A stretch of 64,000 nucleotides of DNA from Streptomyces bikiniensis. Its GTDB lineage: Bacteria > Actinomycetota > Actinomycetes > Streptomycetales > Streptomycetaceae. This document shows, one piece after another, positions 33,955 through 40,798 of this stretch (its first letter is position 1; each line of letters opens with the position of its first letter). The stretch lies in the NCBI GenBank assembly GCA_000716465.1, contig JNWL01000019.1:1-64000 (forward strand), in the 5' to 3' direction. The notes under the pieces are model-generated. The model made no database searches and had not been told where the DNA came from. It worked only from the letters and a program-made list of their open reading frames with translations. The position numbers and the translations under genes are program-made.

Positions 33955-33982
33955 TCAACGCCGGTCGGGGACACGGGTCACG
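33955..33982 (-). promoter_or_regulatory. Sigma-BldN-like promoter of the 33618 chaplin
   Basis: On the minus strand CGTGAC (33982-33977), a 16-base spacer and CGTTGA (33960-33955) match the remembered BldN consensus (CGTAAC, CGTTGA) at 11 of 12 positions. An A-rich tract at 34003-34021 lies upstream of the -35 and may aid polymerase binding. Confidence 0.7.
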
Positions 33983-34140
33983 GGCATTGGGCCGAACGGG
34001 AAGAAGGAAAAAAGAAAAAATGGCCCGCGGACCGGAATTCCGTCCGCCGCCGGATACGGCGGAACGGCTCCGGTCCGCGGACCGCGGCCATGCGACAAGC
34101 CTTCTTCTGCAACGATCGACGGCCCGCCGGGGTGACGGGT

Positions 34141-34167
34141 GGGACGGGTGACGGGAAGACCCGTCCC
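34141..34167. terminator. Possible terminator hairpin
   Basis: A nine-base stem (34141-34149 with 34159-34167) lies 124 bases downstream of the LPXTG gene stop on the minus strand. The distance makes the assignment uncertain. Confidence 0.4.
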
Positions 34168-34290
34168 TTCACCCGGCCGGCCGGTGTCCTCCGGGCGCCG
34201 GGCCGAGCCGGGAGTCCGGGGTGCCGGTCGGGGTCGGGACGAACAGGCCGCGACCCGCGGCGGGGTGAGGTCCGGCAGCCCCGCGGAGGG

Positions 34291-35217
34291 TCAGTGGCGG
34301 CGTGCGAACCGCCGTCCGGCGCGGACGTAGACCACGGCACCGCCGATGACGAGCGCGGCGCTGACCGCGGCCGCCCCCATGAGCGCGGGCTCGCTACCGG
34401 TCTCGGGGAGCTGCGGCGGGGTGGTGGGGGGCTTCGTCGGCGGGGTGGCGGGAGGCGTCGTCGACGGAGGGACCGTGGGCGGGGCGGTCGTGGGAGGTGT
34501 GGTCGGCGGCGTCGTCGGCGGCTTGGTGGGAGGCGTCGTCGGCGGCGGCGGCGTGGGACCGCAGCTGGGCTTCGGCTGACCGGGCTTGGGGTGCTCGCAG
34601 TCGTCCGGCTTGGGCGGGTACGTCGGCGGAGTGGTGGGAGGCGTCGTCGGCGGGGTCGTCGGCGGCTTGGTCGGTGGCGTGGTGGGAGGCGTCGTCGGCG
34701 GAGTGGTGGGGGGCGTCGTCGGCGGCTTGGTCGGCGGCGTCGTCGGCGGAGTGGTGGGAGGCGTCGTGGGCGGCTTGGTGGGAGGCGTCGTCGGCGGAGT
34801 GGTGGGAGGCGTCGTGGGCGGCTTGGTGGGAGGCGTCGTCGGCGGGGTCGTCGGCGGCTTGGTCGGTGGCGTGGTCGGCGGCTTGGTGGGGGGCGTCGTC
34901 GGCGGGTGCGACGGCTCCTCGCCGTAGCCGCCGTCGTCCTCGCCGTACCCGTCGTCGCCCTGCCCGTAGCCGTCGCCGTGGCCTCCCTGGTGACCGCAGA
35001 GGTGGCCGACGGCCGCCGCCGCGGCGGCGCCCTTCCCCGCGATCCGGTCGCAGACGTCCGCCGACAGGGGGCCCTGGACGTGGCCGGCCGCGGCCGGTCC
35101 CGGTCCGTCGCCCGCGCCCGGCTGGGAGCCTGCGGCAAGGGCGAATCCGCCGCTCAGCGACAGGATTCCGGTCGCTGCCGCCGCGGTGAGTACTTTCCTG
35201 CTGATGATGGACCGCAT
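34291..35217 (-). CDS. LPXTG cell-wall-anchored protein with Pro/Thr stalk
   Basis: A 308-residue surface protein. It has a signal peptide (to about residue 29) and a small N-terminal region with two Cys (SADVCDRIAGKG, GHLCGHQGG), then an acidic Gly/Tyr segment (GYGQGDDGYGEDDGGYGEE). About 160 residues of PPTT/PPTK repeats form a rigid wall-spanning stalk, interrupted by one Cys-containing insert (KPDDCEHPKPGQPKPSC). LPETG at about residue 270 precedes a membrane helix and an Arg-rich tail, the complete sortase signal. It has no chaplin domain. GAGGAAG precedes the ATG ending at 35217. The ligand or role of the short head is unknown. Confidence 0.85.
   Translation of the reverse strand: MRSIISRKVLTAAAATGILSLSGGFALAAGSQPGAGDGPGPAAAGHVQGPLSADVCDRIAGKGAAAAAAVGHLCGHQGGHGDGYGQGDDGYGEDDGGYGEEPSHPPTTPPTKPPTTPPTKPPTTPPTTPPTKPPTTPPTTPPTTPPTKPPTTPPTTPPTTPPTKPPTTPPTTPPTTPPTTPPTKPPTTPPTTPPTTPPTYPPKPDDCEHPKPGQPKPSCGPTPPPPTTPPTKPPTTPPTTPPTTAPPTVPPSTTPPATPPTKPPTTPPQLPETGSEPALMGAAAVSAALVIGGAVVYVRAGRRFARRH
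34405..34915. repeat. 12-base tandem repeats encoding the Pro/Thr stalk
   Basis: On the minus strand, units of the type CCGACGACGCCTCCCACC encode PTTP/PTKP runs through most of this interval. Synonymous variation between copies is limited, so replication slippage could change stalk length. Confidence 0.85.
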
Positions 35218-35447
35218 ACCGCTCTTCCTCTGAGAAAAGGAGAGGCCGACGAGGCTCCCCCTCGCTCCGACCGGCCTGGTACCCACCGACGTGCGCGTGG
35301 GACTGGCGAGAGAGTAGGAGCCGGAGCGGGGCGTGGAGCATGGGCCACACGGCAGATCATCTGAAAATCATTCGATCAGCCGACCGTGGGGAACGGGGCA
35401 CGAAGGCCTCCGGAATGCCCGTGGGGGCAGCCCGTACTGATGTGGGG

Positions 35448-35729
35448 TCAGCCGCCCAGCGGAAGGCCGGCGGGGAGCGGGAGGCCGCCGAGCAGCGGCG
35501 CGCCCTTGGTGGTCTCGTTCAGCTGGGTCGCCGTGTCCGTGACGGTCTTCACCGGGGAGCCCTCCGTGGTGCTGCTCAGCACGTCCGTCTTCAGGCCGTT
35601 GGCGGCGATGGCCTCCAGGCCGCCGTTCAGGCTGGTGGGGGTGAGCGCCTCCGTGGCCATGGCGGGCGCGGCGGCACCGAGGGCCATCAGCGAACCGGCG
35701 ACGACCGCGGCGACCTTGGTGGGCTTCAT
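35448..35729 (-). CDS. Small secreted protein of unknown function
   Basis: A 93-residue exported protein: Lys-rich start, hydrophobic core (VAAVVAGSLMALGAAAP) and cleavage near AMATE. The mature part has LNGGLEAIAANGL and ends in Gly/Leu/Pro repeats (LGGLPLPAGLPLGG). I recall similar small secreted proteins beside chaplins in Streptomyces, but the family has no known function. AGAGGAAGG precedes the ATG. Its position among the chaplins suggests a surface role. Confidence 0.8.
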   Translation of the reverse strand: MKPTKVAAVVAGSLMALGAAAPAMATEALTPTSLNGGLEAIAANGLKTDVLSSTTEGSPVKTVTDTATQLNETTKGAPLLGGLPLPAGLPLGG

Positions 35730-36108
35730 GGGGTGAATCCTTCCTCTGGCTTTACGTCACTTCCCGTACGGACTTCTCGGTCGAATCCCGTACGGCGTTC
35801 TGCTTCTGTAACGAGAAGTGCGCTTCCCGGAAACTCCGGGAGGAAGGATTTCTCGGCACTGCACCCGATCGGTGATCCGGCGCCGCATGCCGGCCGCACA
35901 CGCGTTCCCCTTTCTCGCGAGCCGGGTCGGCGTCACCCGGGGAGGCCTGCGGCTATAGCCCTCCGCGACCGCAGAACTACTGAGCGCCACGCATCCGTTC
36001 GGGTGAATCCACCCTTCCGACCTGCTCCGGAAAGGGGCGTACGCCGTTGCACCGGGCGGCGCGCGGAAGTGCGCCCGAGCGAGTGCCGCCCCCCACGACA
36101 AGGAAGAA
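35730..36108. other. Intergenic region, no gene seen
   Basis: This stretch lies between the small secreted protein and the next chaplin. Composition is lower in GC than the genes. It contains a repeated CCCGTACGG element (35764 and 35788) and probably holds the promoter of the small secreted protein gene. No credible reading frame with a ribosome site was seen. Confidence 0.5.
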
Positions 36109-36147
36109 GCCGGTGCGCCCGTCCCTGGCGGGAGCGGGCGCACCGGC
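36109..36147 (-). terminator. Terminator hairpin of the second chaplin
   Basis: A perfect 13-base stem (36109-36121 with 36135-36147) lies 29 bases past the chaplin stop. Confidence 0.75.
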
Positions 36148-36175
36148 CTCGAAAGGACCGAACGGACGTGCCGGA

Positions 36176-36415
36176 TCAGTCGTTGGCGCAGACGTTGCCG
36201 AAGGCCGGGTTCAGCAGACCGATCACGTCGACGGTGTTGCCGCAGACGTTGACCGGGATGTGGACCGGGACCTGGGCGACGTTGCCCGAGAGGACGCCGG
36301 GGGAGTGCACGGCCGCGGCCTCGGCGCCGGCGTCGGCGACGGCGGCACCCGCGGTACCGGCGACGGCCGCGGCGGCGCTCGCGGTCAGGACAACGGCCTT
36401 GGCGATACGGGACAT
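36176..36415 (-). CDS. Short chaplin
   Basis: A 79-residue chaplin. The signal peptide (KAVVLTASAAAAVAGTAG) is followed by a mature domain with HSPGVLSGNVAQVPVHIPVN, VCGNTVDVIGLLNPAFGNVC and the terminal AND; the two Cys and the GN repeats are intact. GAGGAG precedes the ATG. Mature chaplins of this size are secreted and held at the surface by assembly. It is divergent from the exopolysaccharide operon across 452 bases. Confidence 0.95.
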   Translation of the reverse strand: MSRIAKAVVLTASAAAAVAGTAGAAVADAGAEAAAVHSPGVLSGNVAQVPVHIPVNVCGNTVDVIGLLNPAFGNVCAND

Positions 36416-36482
36416 GGAGAAGTGCTCCTCGATCGAATTCATACGGCTCGGACTGCACGGACTGAACGGTCCGACTCCCTCA

Positions 36483-36510
36483 ACAACGCCGCCGATTTCC
36501 ATCGGTTGCT
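36483..36510 (-). promoter_or_regulatory. Possible sigma-BldN-like promoter of the second chaplin
   Basis: AGCAAC (36510-36505), a 16-base spacer and CGTTGT (36488-36483) match the remembered BldN consensus at 9 of 12 positions. The spacer length equals that of the neighbouring candidates, but the -35 is weaker. Confidence 0.45.
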
Positions 36511-36648
36511 CTCCCGAACGGGTGACGTCCGGCCGTTCTCCGGGCCGCAAGAGGGCCGGGCGGGCGTCCGGGCGCGGAATGGCGCAACACGCACAACGAG
36601 TAACGGGCCACTCGGATACGGGAGTTAGCTTTGCCGGGCATCTCATGC

Positions 36649-36677
36649 TTAATATCGGTCCGATCCGGGGTTATAAC
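36649..36677 (+). promoter_or_regulatory. Possible promoter of the exopolysaccharide operon
   Basis: TATAAC at 36672-36677 is a good -10; TTAATA at 36649-36654 is a weak -35 with 17-base spacing. It lies in a low-GC part of the chaplin/glycosyltransferase spacer and would give a leader of about 185 bases. Confidence 0.45.
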
Positions 36678-36797
36678 TTTCCCGAACGTTGCTTCCGGGC
36701 CTGCCGCGCGTTCACTCCTTTCGTGCGGACGACACCTTCTCCCTTCCCGGCCTTCGCGGGTCTTCCCTTCCTTCTCTCAGCAAAGCGGAGAACCTGT

Positions 36798-36866
36798 ATG
36801 CGGAATTCAGCGGTTCTTGCCGTGCCCCGCGGCACGTCGGCCGCCCGGGCGGACGTACGGAGCTGA
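36798..36866 (+). CDS. Possible 22-residue leader peptide
   Basis: An ATG at 36798 with GCGGAG eight bases upstream opens a short frame reading MRNSAVLAVPRGTSAARADV and two more residues; it stops one base before the GTG of the glycosyltransferase gene. A small hairpin, CGTGCC/GGCACG, lies inside. Such an arrangement could couple or attenuate translation of the operon. No amino acid bias suggests a specific signal. Confidence 0.4.
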   Translation: MRNSAVLAVPRGTSAARADVRS

Positions 36867-36867
36867 C

Positions 36868-38004
36868 GTGCTGTCACCACGCACCACGGACCCGGGGTCC
36901 GTCACCGTCCTGCACGCGGTCCAGCCCGGCGACGGCGGGGTCGCCCGCGTCGTCGCCGACCTCGTGCGCGCCCAGCGCGCCGCCGGCCTGGGGGTCGCCG
37001 TCGCCTGCCCGCCCGACACCGTCCTCTCCGCCGCCGTGCGCGCCGAGGGGGCCGAGGTCCACGACTGGCGGGCCGGCCGCGACCCGGGGCCCGCCCTCGT
37101 CCGCGAGACCGCCTCCCTGGCCCGGCTCGTCCGCGCCGTCGGGCCCGACCTCGTCCACGCCCACAGCGCCAAGGCGGGACTGTGCGCCCGGCTCGTCGTG
37201 CGGGGCCGGATCCCCACGGTGTACCAGCCGCACGCCTGGTCCTTCGAGGCCGTACGGGGGACGACCGCCGCGCTCGCCCGGCGCTGGGAGCGGTTCGGCG
37301 CCCGCTGGACCGACCGGATCCTCTGCGTGAGCGAGGCCGAGCGGCGCACCGGCGAGGCGGCCGGGGTCGAGGCGGACTGGTCGGTCGTCCACAACGGCGT
37401 GGACACGGTCCGGTTCGCGAGCGACGGGCCGCCCCGCAACCCGGCCCCCACGGTCGTCTGCGTGGGCCGGCTCTGCCGCCAGAAGGGGCAGGACGTGCTG
37501 CTCGCCGCCTGGCCCGCCGTCCTCGCGGAGGTGCCCGCGGCCCGGCTCGTCCTGGTCGGCGACGGCCCGGACGCGGAGCGGCTGCGGGCCGCCGCCGGAC
37601 CCTCGGTGCGGTTCGCCGGGGACGTCGGGGACACCGCCCCCTGGTACCGGGCCGCCGACGTGGTCGTCCTGCCGTCCCGCTGGGAGGGCATGGCGCTCGC
37701 GCCCCTGGAGGCCATGGCCAGCGGCCGGCCCGTCGTCGTCAGCGACGTGGACGGGGCCCGGGAGAGCCTGCCGCCCGCCCACGAACCCCTGTGCCTGGTC
37801 CCGCCCGAGGACCCGGCCGCGCTCGCCGCCGCCCTCGGCCGCCTCCTCGGCAGGCCGGAGCTGCGGCACCGCCTGGGCCGGGAGGCCCACGCGCACGTAC
37901 TCAGCAGTTTCGATGTCCGGCGCACCGGCGCGGCCGTCGCGGACGTCTACCGCGAGCTGGCCGGAGTGCGGGGGGCCGAGCACAGAGAGCCGATCGCACA
38001 GTGA
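36868..38004 (+). CDS. GT4-family glycosyltransferase, first gene of exopolysaccharide operon
   Basis: The 378-residue product has two Rossmann-like halves. VTVLHAVQPGDGGVARVVADL is the acceptor-side start, LVHAHSAKAGLCARL follows, and the C-terminal half holds VVCVGRLCRQKGQDVLLAAW and the E-x7-E region ADVVVLPSRWEGMALAPLEAMASGRPVVV. These mark GT-B, family 4 retaining transferases acting on the cytosolic side. GGAG sits seven bases before the GTG at 36868. The stop overlaps the next start (GTGA). The donor sugar cannot be read from sequence. Confidence 0.88.
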   Translation: MLSPRTTDPGSVTVLHAVQPGDGGVARVVADLVRAQRAAGLGVAVACPPDTVLSAAVRAEGAEVHDWRAGRDPGPALVRETASLARLVRAVGPDLVHAHSAKAGLCARLVVRGRIPTVYQPHAWSFEAVRGTTAALARRWERFGARWTDRILCVSEAERRTGEAAGVEADWSVVHNGVDTVRFASDGPPRNPAPTVVCVGRLCRQKGQDVLLAAWPAVLAEVPAARLVLVGDGPDAERLRAAAGPSVRFAGDVGDTAPWYRAADVVVLPSRWEGMALAPLEAMASGRPVVVSDVDGARESLPPAHEPLCLVPPEDPAALAAALGRLLGRPELRHRLGREAHAHVLSSFDVRRTGAAVADVYRELAGVRGAEHREPIAQ

Positions 38005-39464
38005 CCACGGAAAGCACCAGCGTCCCCTCCTCACCGGGCCCCTGGCCCACGGCGGCCCAGGGCCAGGCCTTCGGCCTCGCCTCCCTCGCGCCGCCCCGCG
38101 GCGCCCCCGGCCGGGTCGCGACGCCGCACCGACGCCGCCCCCGGCCCCGTACCCGGTCCGGCGCGGCGCCGCTCGTGGCGGTCGACGTCCTGGCGGTCGT
38201 CGCGGCCGCCTCGGTCCTGAGCGCGGCGCACCACGACCTCCGGCTCGTCCTGCCGGTCCTGGCGCTCGTCCTGGTCCTCGACGGGCACGCGGGGCTCCAC
38301 CGGCCCGCCGCGCACGTCCGGGCCCTGGACGAGCTGCCCGCGCTCGCCTCCCGCGCCGGGGTCGCCTGGTGCCTGGCGGCGGCGGGCGTCGCCGCGTACT
38401 CCCCGCACCTGGCGATCGGACCGCTGCGGCTCTGCGCCGCGTACGCCGTCCACGTCCTCCTCGTCTGCGCGGTCCGCGCCCTCGTCATCGGCCGGCGGCG
38501 CCGGGTGGCGCGGGCCCACCCCCGGTCGGCGCTGGTCGTCGGCGGGACGGGGGACGCGCGCCGGTTCGCGGCGGCGGCCGTCCAGCACCCGGAGTACGGG
38601 GTGCGGCCGGTCGGGATCGTCGGCGTGCCCGAGCAGGGCGGCGGCGTCCGGACGTCCGGGGAGGCCGGGCTCCCGGTGCTCACCACGACCGAGGAGATCC
38701 ACCGGGCCGTCATCCAGAACACCGTGCGCGACGCGGTCTTCCTGGACGACGACCCGGGCCTGGTGACCCTCTTCCAGCAGTACGGCTGCACGACCTGGCG
38801 GGTCGGCGGCCGGCACCGGGACGGGCCGATGGGCGAGCACATGTGGGGGTACGCCTGGCACCGGATCGTCCCGCTGGACGAGCGGCGCGGCCTCACCGCC
38901 AAGCGGGCCCTGGACATCGCCCTCGCCGCCCCCGCGCTCGTCCTCGCGCTGCCCGTACTGCTGCTCTGCGCGCTCGCCGTGCGCCTCTCGGACGGCCCCG
39001 GCGTCCTGTTCCGGCAGGAGCGGGTCGGCCAGCACGGGCGCCACTTCACGCTGCTCAAGTTCCGTACGCTCCGCCCCTCGGACGACACCGAGTCGGCGAC
39101 CCGCTGGAACGTGGCGGGCGACCGGCGGATGAGCGCGGCCGGGAGCTTCCTGCGGAAGACCTCGCTCGACGAGCTGCCGCAGCTGTGGAACGTGCTGCGC
39201 GGGGACATGAGCCTGGTCGGGCCCCGGCCGGAACGCCCGTACTTCGTCGCCCAGTTCAGCAAGATCCACGCCGGGTACGCGGCCCGCCACCGGATGCCGG
39301 TGGGGCTCACCGGGCTGGCGCAGGTGCACGGGCTGCGCGGCGACACCTCGATCGAGGACCGCTGCCGCTTCGACAACCACTACATCGACCACTGGTCGCT
39401 CTGGCAGGACGTCTGCATCCTGCTTCGCACCGCCGCCGAGCTCGTCCGACCCACGGGGAGCTGA
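38001..39464 (+). CDS. Polyprenyl-phosphate sugar-1-phosphate transferase (initiating enzyme)
   Basis: A 487-residue membrane protein of the PHPT type. Four N-terminal helices are followed by a CoA-binding-like soluble region (SALVVGGTGDARRFAAAAV) and a C-terminal bacterial sugar transferase domain: KRALDIALAAPALVLALPVL, FRQERVGQHGRHFTLLKFRTL, TSLDELPQLWNVLRGDMSLVGPRPE and LTGLAQVHGLRG. Such enzymes transfer a sugar phosphate from UDP-sugar to undecaprenyl phosphate and begin repeat-unit synthesis. GTG start overlapping the preceding stop. Confidence 0.92.
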   Translation: MTTESTSVPSSPGPWPTAAQGQAFGLASLAPPRGAPGRVATPHRRRPRPRTRSGAAPLVAVDVLAVVAAASVLSAAHHDLRLVLPVLALVLVLDGHAGLHRPAAHVRALDELPALASRAGVAWCLAAAGVAAYSPHLAIGPLRLCAAYAVHVLLVCAVRALVIGRRRRVARAHPRSALVVGGTGDARRFAAAAVQHPEYGVRPVGIVGVPEQGGGVRTSGEAGLPVLTTTEEIHRAVIQNTVRDAVFLDDDPGLVTLFQQYGCTTWRVGGRHRDGPMGEHMWGYAWHRIVPLDERRGLTAKRALDIALAAPALVLALPVLLLCALAVRLSDGPGVLFRQERVGQHGRHFTLLKFRTLRPSDDTESATRWNVAGDRRMSAAGSFLRKTSLDELPQLWNVLRGDMSLVGPRPERPYFVAQFSKIHAGYAARHRMPVGLTGLAQVHGLRGDTSIEDRCRFDNHYIDHWSLWQDVCILLRTAAELVRPTGS

Positions 39465-39466
39465 GG

Positions 39467-40798
39467 ATGGCCACGGCCGCGACGCTGCCCGTGGTCGGCC
39501 CGGGCGCGCGGGACCTGCTCCGCAGGGCCGGGGCGCTCTCCCCGGTCCTCGCCGTGGTCGCGCTGCTGCTCGTCCCCGGCGGCGGGGGCGCGCAGGGCGG
39601 CACCGGCGGCACGGGCACGGTCGCCGACGCGGCCTCCGGGCTCCTCGTGCTGGTCTGCCTGGTACGGGTGGTGCGCGGCGGGGCCCGGCCCCTGACCCGT
39701 ACGGCGGCCTTCGTCCTCGGCCTCCCGGTCCTCGGGATCTGCCTGGCCGCGATCACCTCGAACGACCCGGCGTCGAGCCTGCCGGGCGTCGCCCGCTACG
39801 TGCAGGTCTTCGTCCTGGTCCCGGCGGCCGTGGTCCTGACGGTCCGCGACCGGCGGGACTTCGCCGTGGTCGCCTGGGCCCTGGTCGGGCTCGCGCTGCT
39901 CCAGGGCGCGGTGGGCGTCGCCCAGTACCTGACCGGCACGGGCGCCTCGTACCAGGGCGAGGACGTCCGGGCGGTCGGCACGTTCGGGGCGACCGACGTG
40001 ATGGGCATGGCGACCGTCGTCTCGTACGGGCTCGTCGTCGTCACCGGGATCGCGCTCGGCAGCGGTCCCGGGCGGGCCCGGACGGCGGCCCTGGTCTGCG
40101 CGGGGCTGCTGTTCCTCCCGCTGGTCCTCTCCTTCAGCCGGGGCGCGTGGATCGCGACCGCCGTCGCCTGCGCGCTCCAGCTGCTCCTGGCGGGGGCGCG
40201 GCGGGCGGTGCGGGTCGGGCTCGCGGCGGGGGCGCTCGGGGTGGTCCTCGTCGGCGGCCTCGGGATCGGCTCGGACCTGGTGGAGGAGCGGGTCGCCAGC
40301 ATCACGCGGGTGACGGCGGCGCCGGACCAGTCGGTGACGGACCGGTACACGATGTGGGCGGCGGCCGGGGAGATGTGGCGCGCGGAACCGCTCACCGGCG
40401 TCGGTCTGAAGGGCTTCCCGCAGTACCGCGACGCGCACGCCTCGGTCGCGCTCTCCTCGGGCAGCGACACGGCGGGCGCGGGCGCGGCCTTCCAGCGGCA
40501 GCCGTTGCTCTCCCCGCACAACATGTACCTGCTGGTCCTGAGCGAGCAGGGTCTGGTGGGGCTGCTGGCCCTGGTCGGGAGCTGGACGGCGCTGCTCGTG
40601 GGGGCGCTGCGGCGGCGGGGCGGCTTCGGCCCCGGGTCCGGCGCCGGCGCGGACTGCGCGCTCGTCGCGACCGGCCTGCTCGTCTGGCAGTTCACCGACT
40701 TCTTCTACGCGGACATCGGCGGCCCCTCGACGGTCCTGATGTCGGTCGTGCTCGGCCTGGCGGCCTGGTGGTCGCTGGTGGAGGCGAGGCGTGCGTGA
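39467..40798 (+). CDS. O-antigen ligase/polymerase family membrane protein
   Basis: A polytopic protein of 443 residues with about eleven helices. The WzyC/O-antigen-ligase hallmark LTGVGLKGFPQYRDAH and the long extracellular loop ending SPHNMYLLVLSEQGLVGLLAL are present, along with FSRGAWIATAVACALQL. In a Wzy-type pathway it would polymerise or ligate the flipped oligosaccharide units. GAGG precedes the ATG, two bases after the initiating transferase stop, and its own end overlaps the flippase gene by eight bases. Confidence 0.88.
   Translation: MATAATLPVVGPGARDLLRRAGALSPVLAVVALLLVPGGGGAQGGTGGTGTVADAASGLLVLVCLVRVVRGGARPLTRTAAFVLGLPVLGICLAAITSNDPASSLPGVARYVQVFVLVPAAVVLTVRDRRDFAVVAWALVGLALLQGAVGVAQYLTGTGASYQGEDVRAVGTFGATDVMGMATVVSYGLVVVTGIALGSGPGRARTAALVCAGLLFLPLVLSFSRGAWIATAVACALQLLLAGARRAVRVGLAAGALGVVLVGGLGIGSDLVEERVASITRVTAAPDQSVTDRYTMWAAAGEMWRAEPLTGVGLKGFPQYRDAHASVALSSGSDTAGAGAAFQRQPLLSPHNMYLLVLSEQGLVGLLALVGSWTALLVGALRRRGGFGPGSGAGADCALVATGLLVWQFTDFFYADIGGPSTVLMSVVLGLAAWWSLVEARRA

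Noticed and set aside
34405..34915. Could the repeats be a CRISPR array?
   Set aside because: There are no unique spacers, units are short and coding, and no cas genes are nearby.
34394..35350. His/Asp-rich frame overlapping the LPXTG gene
   Set aside because: It is an artefact of the Pro/Thr repeat read in another frame.
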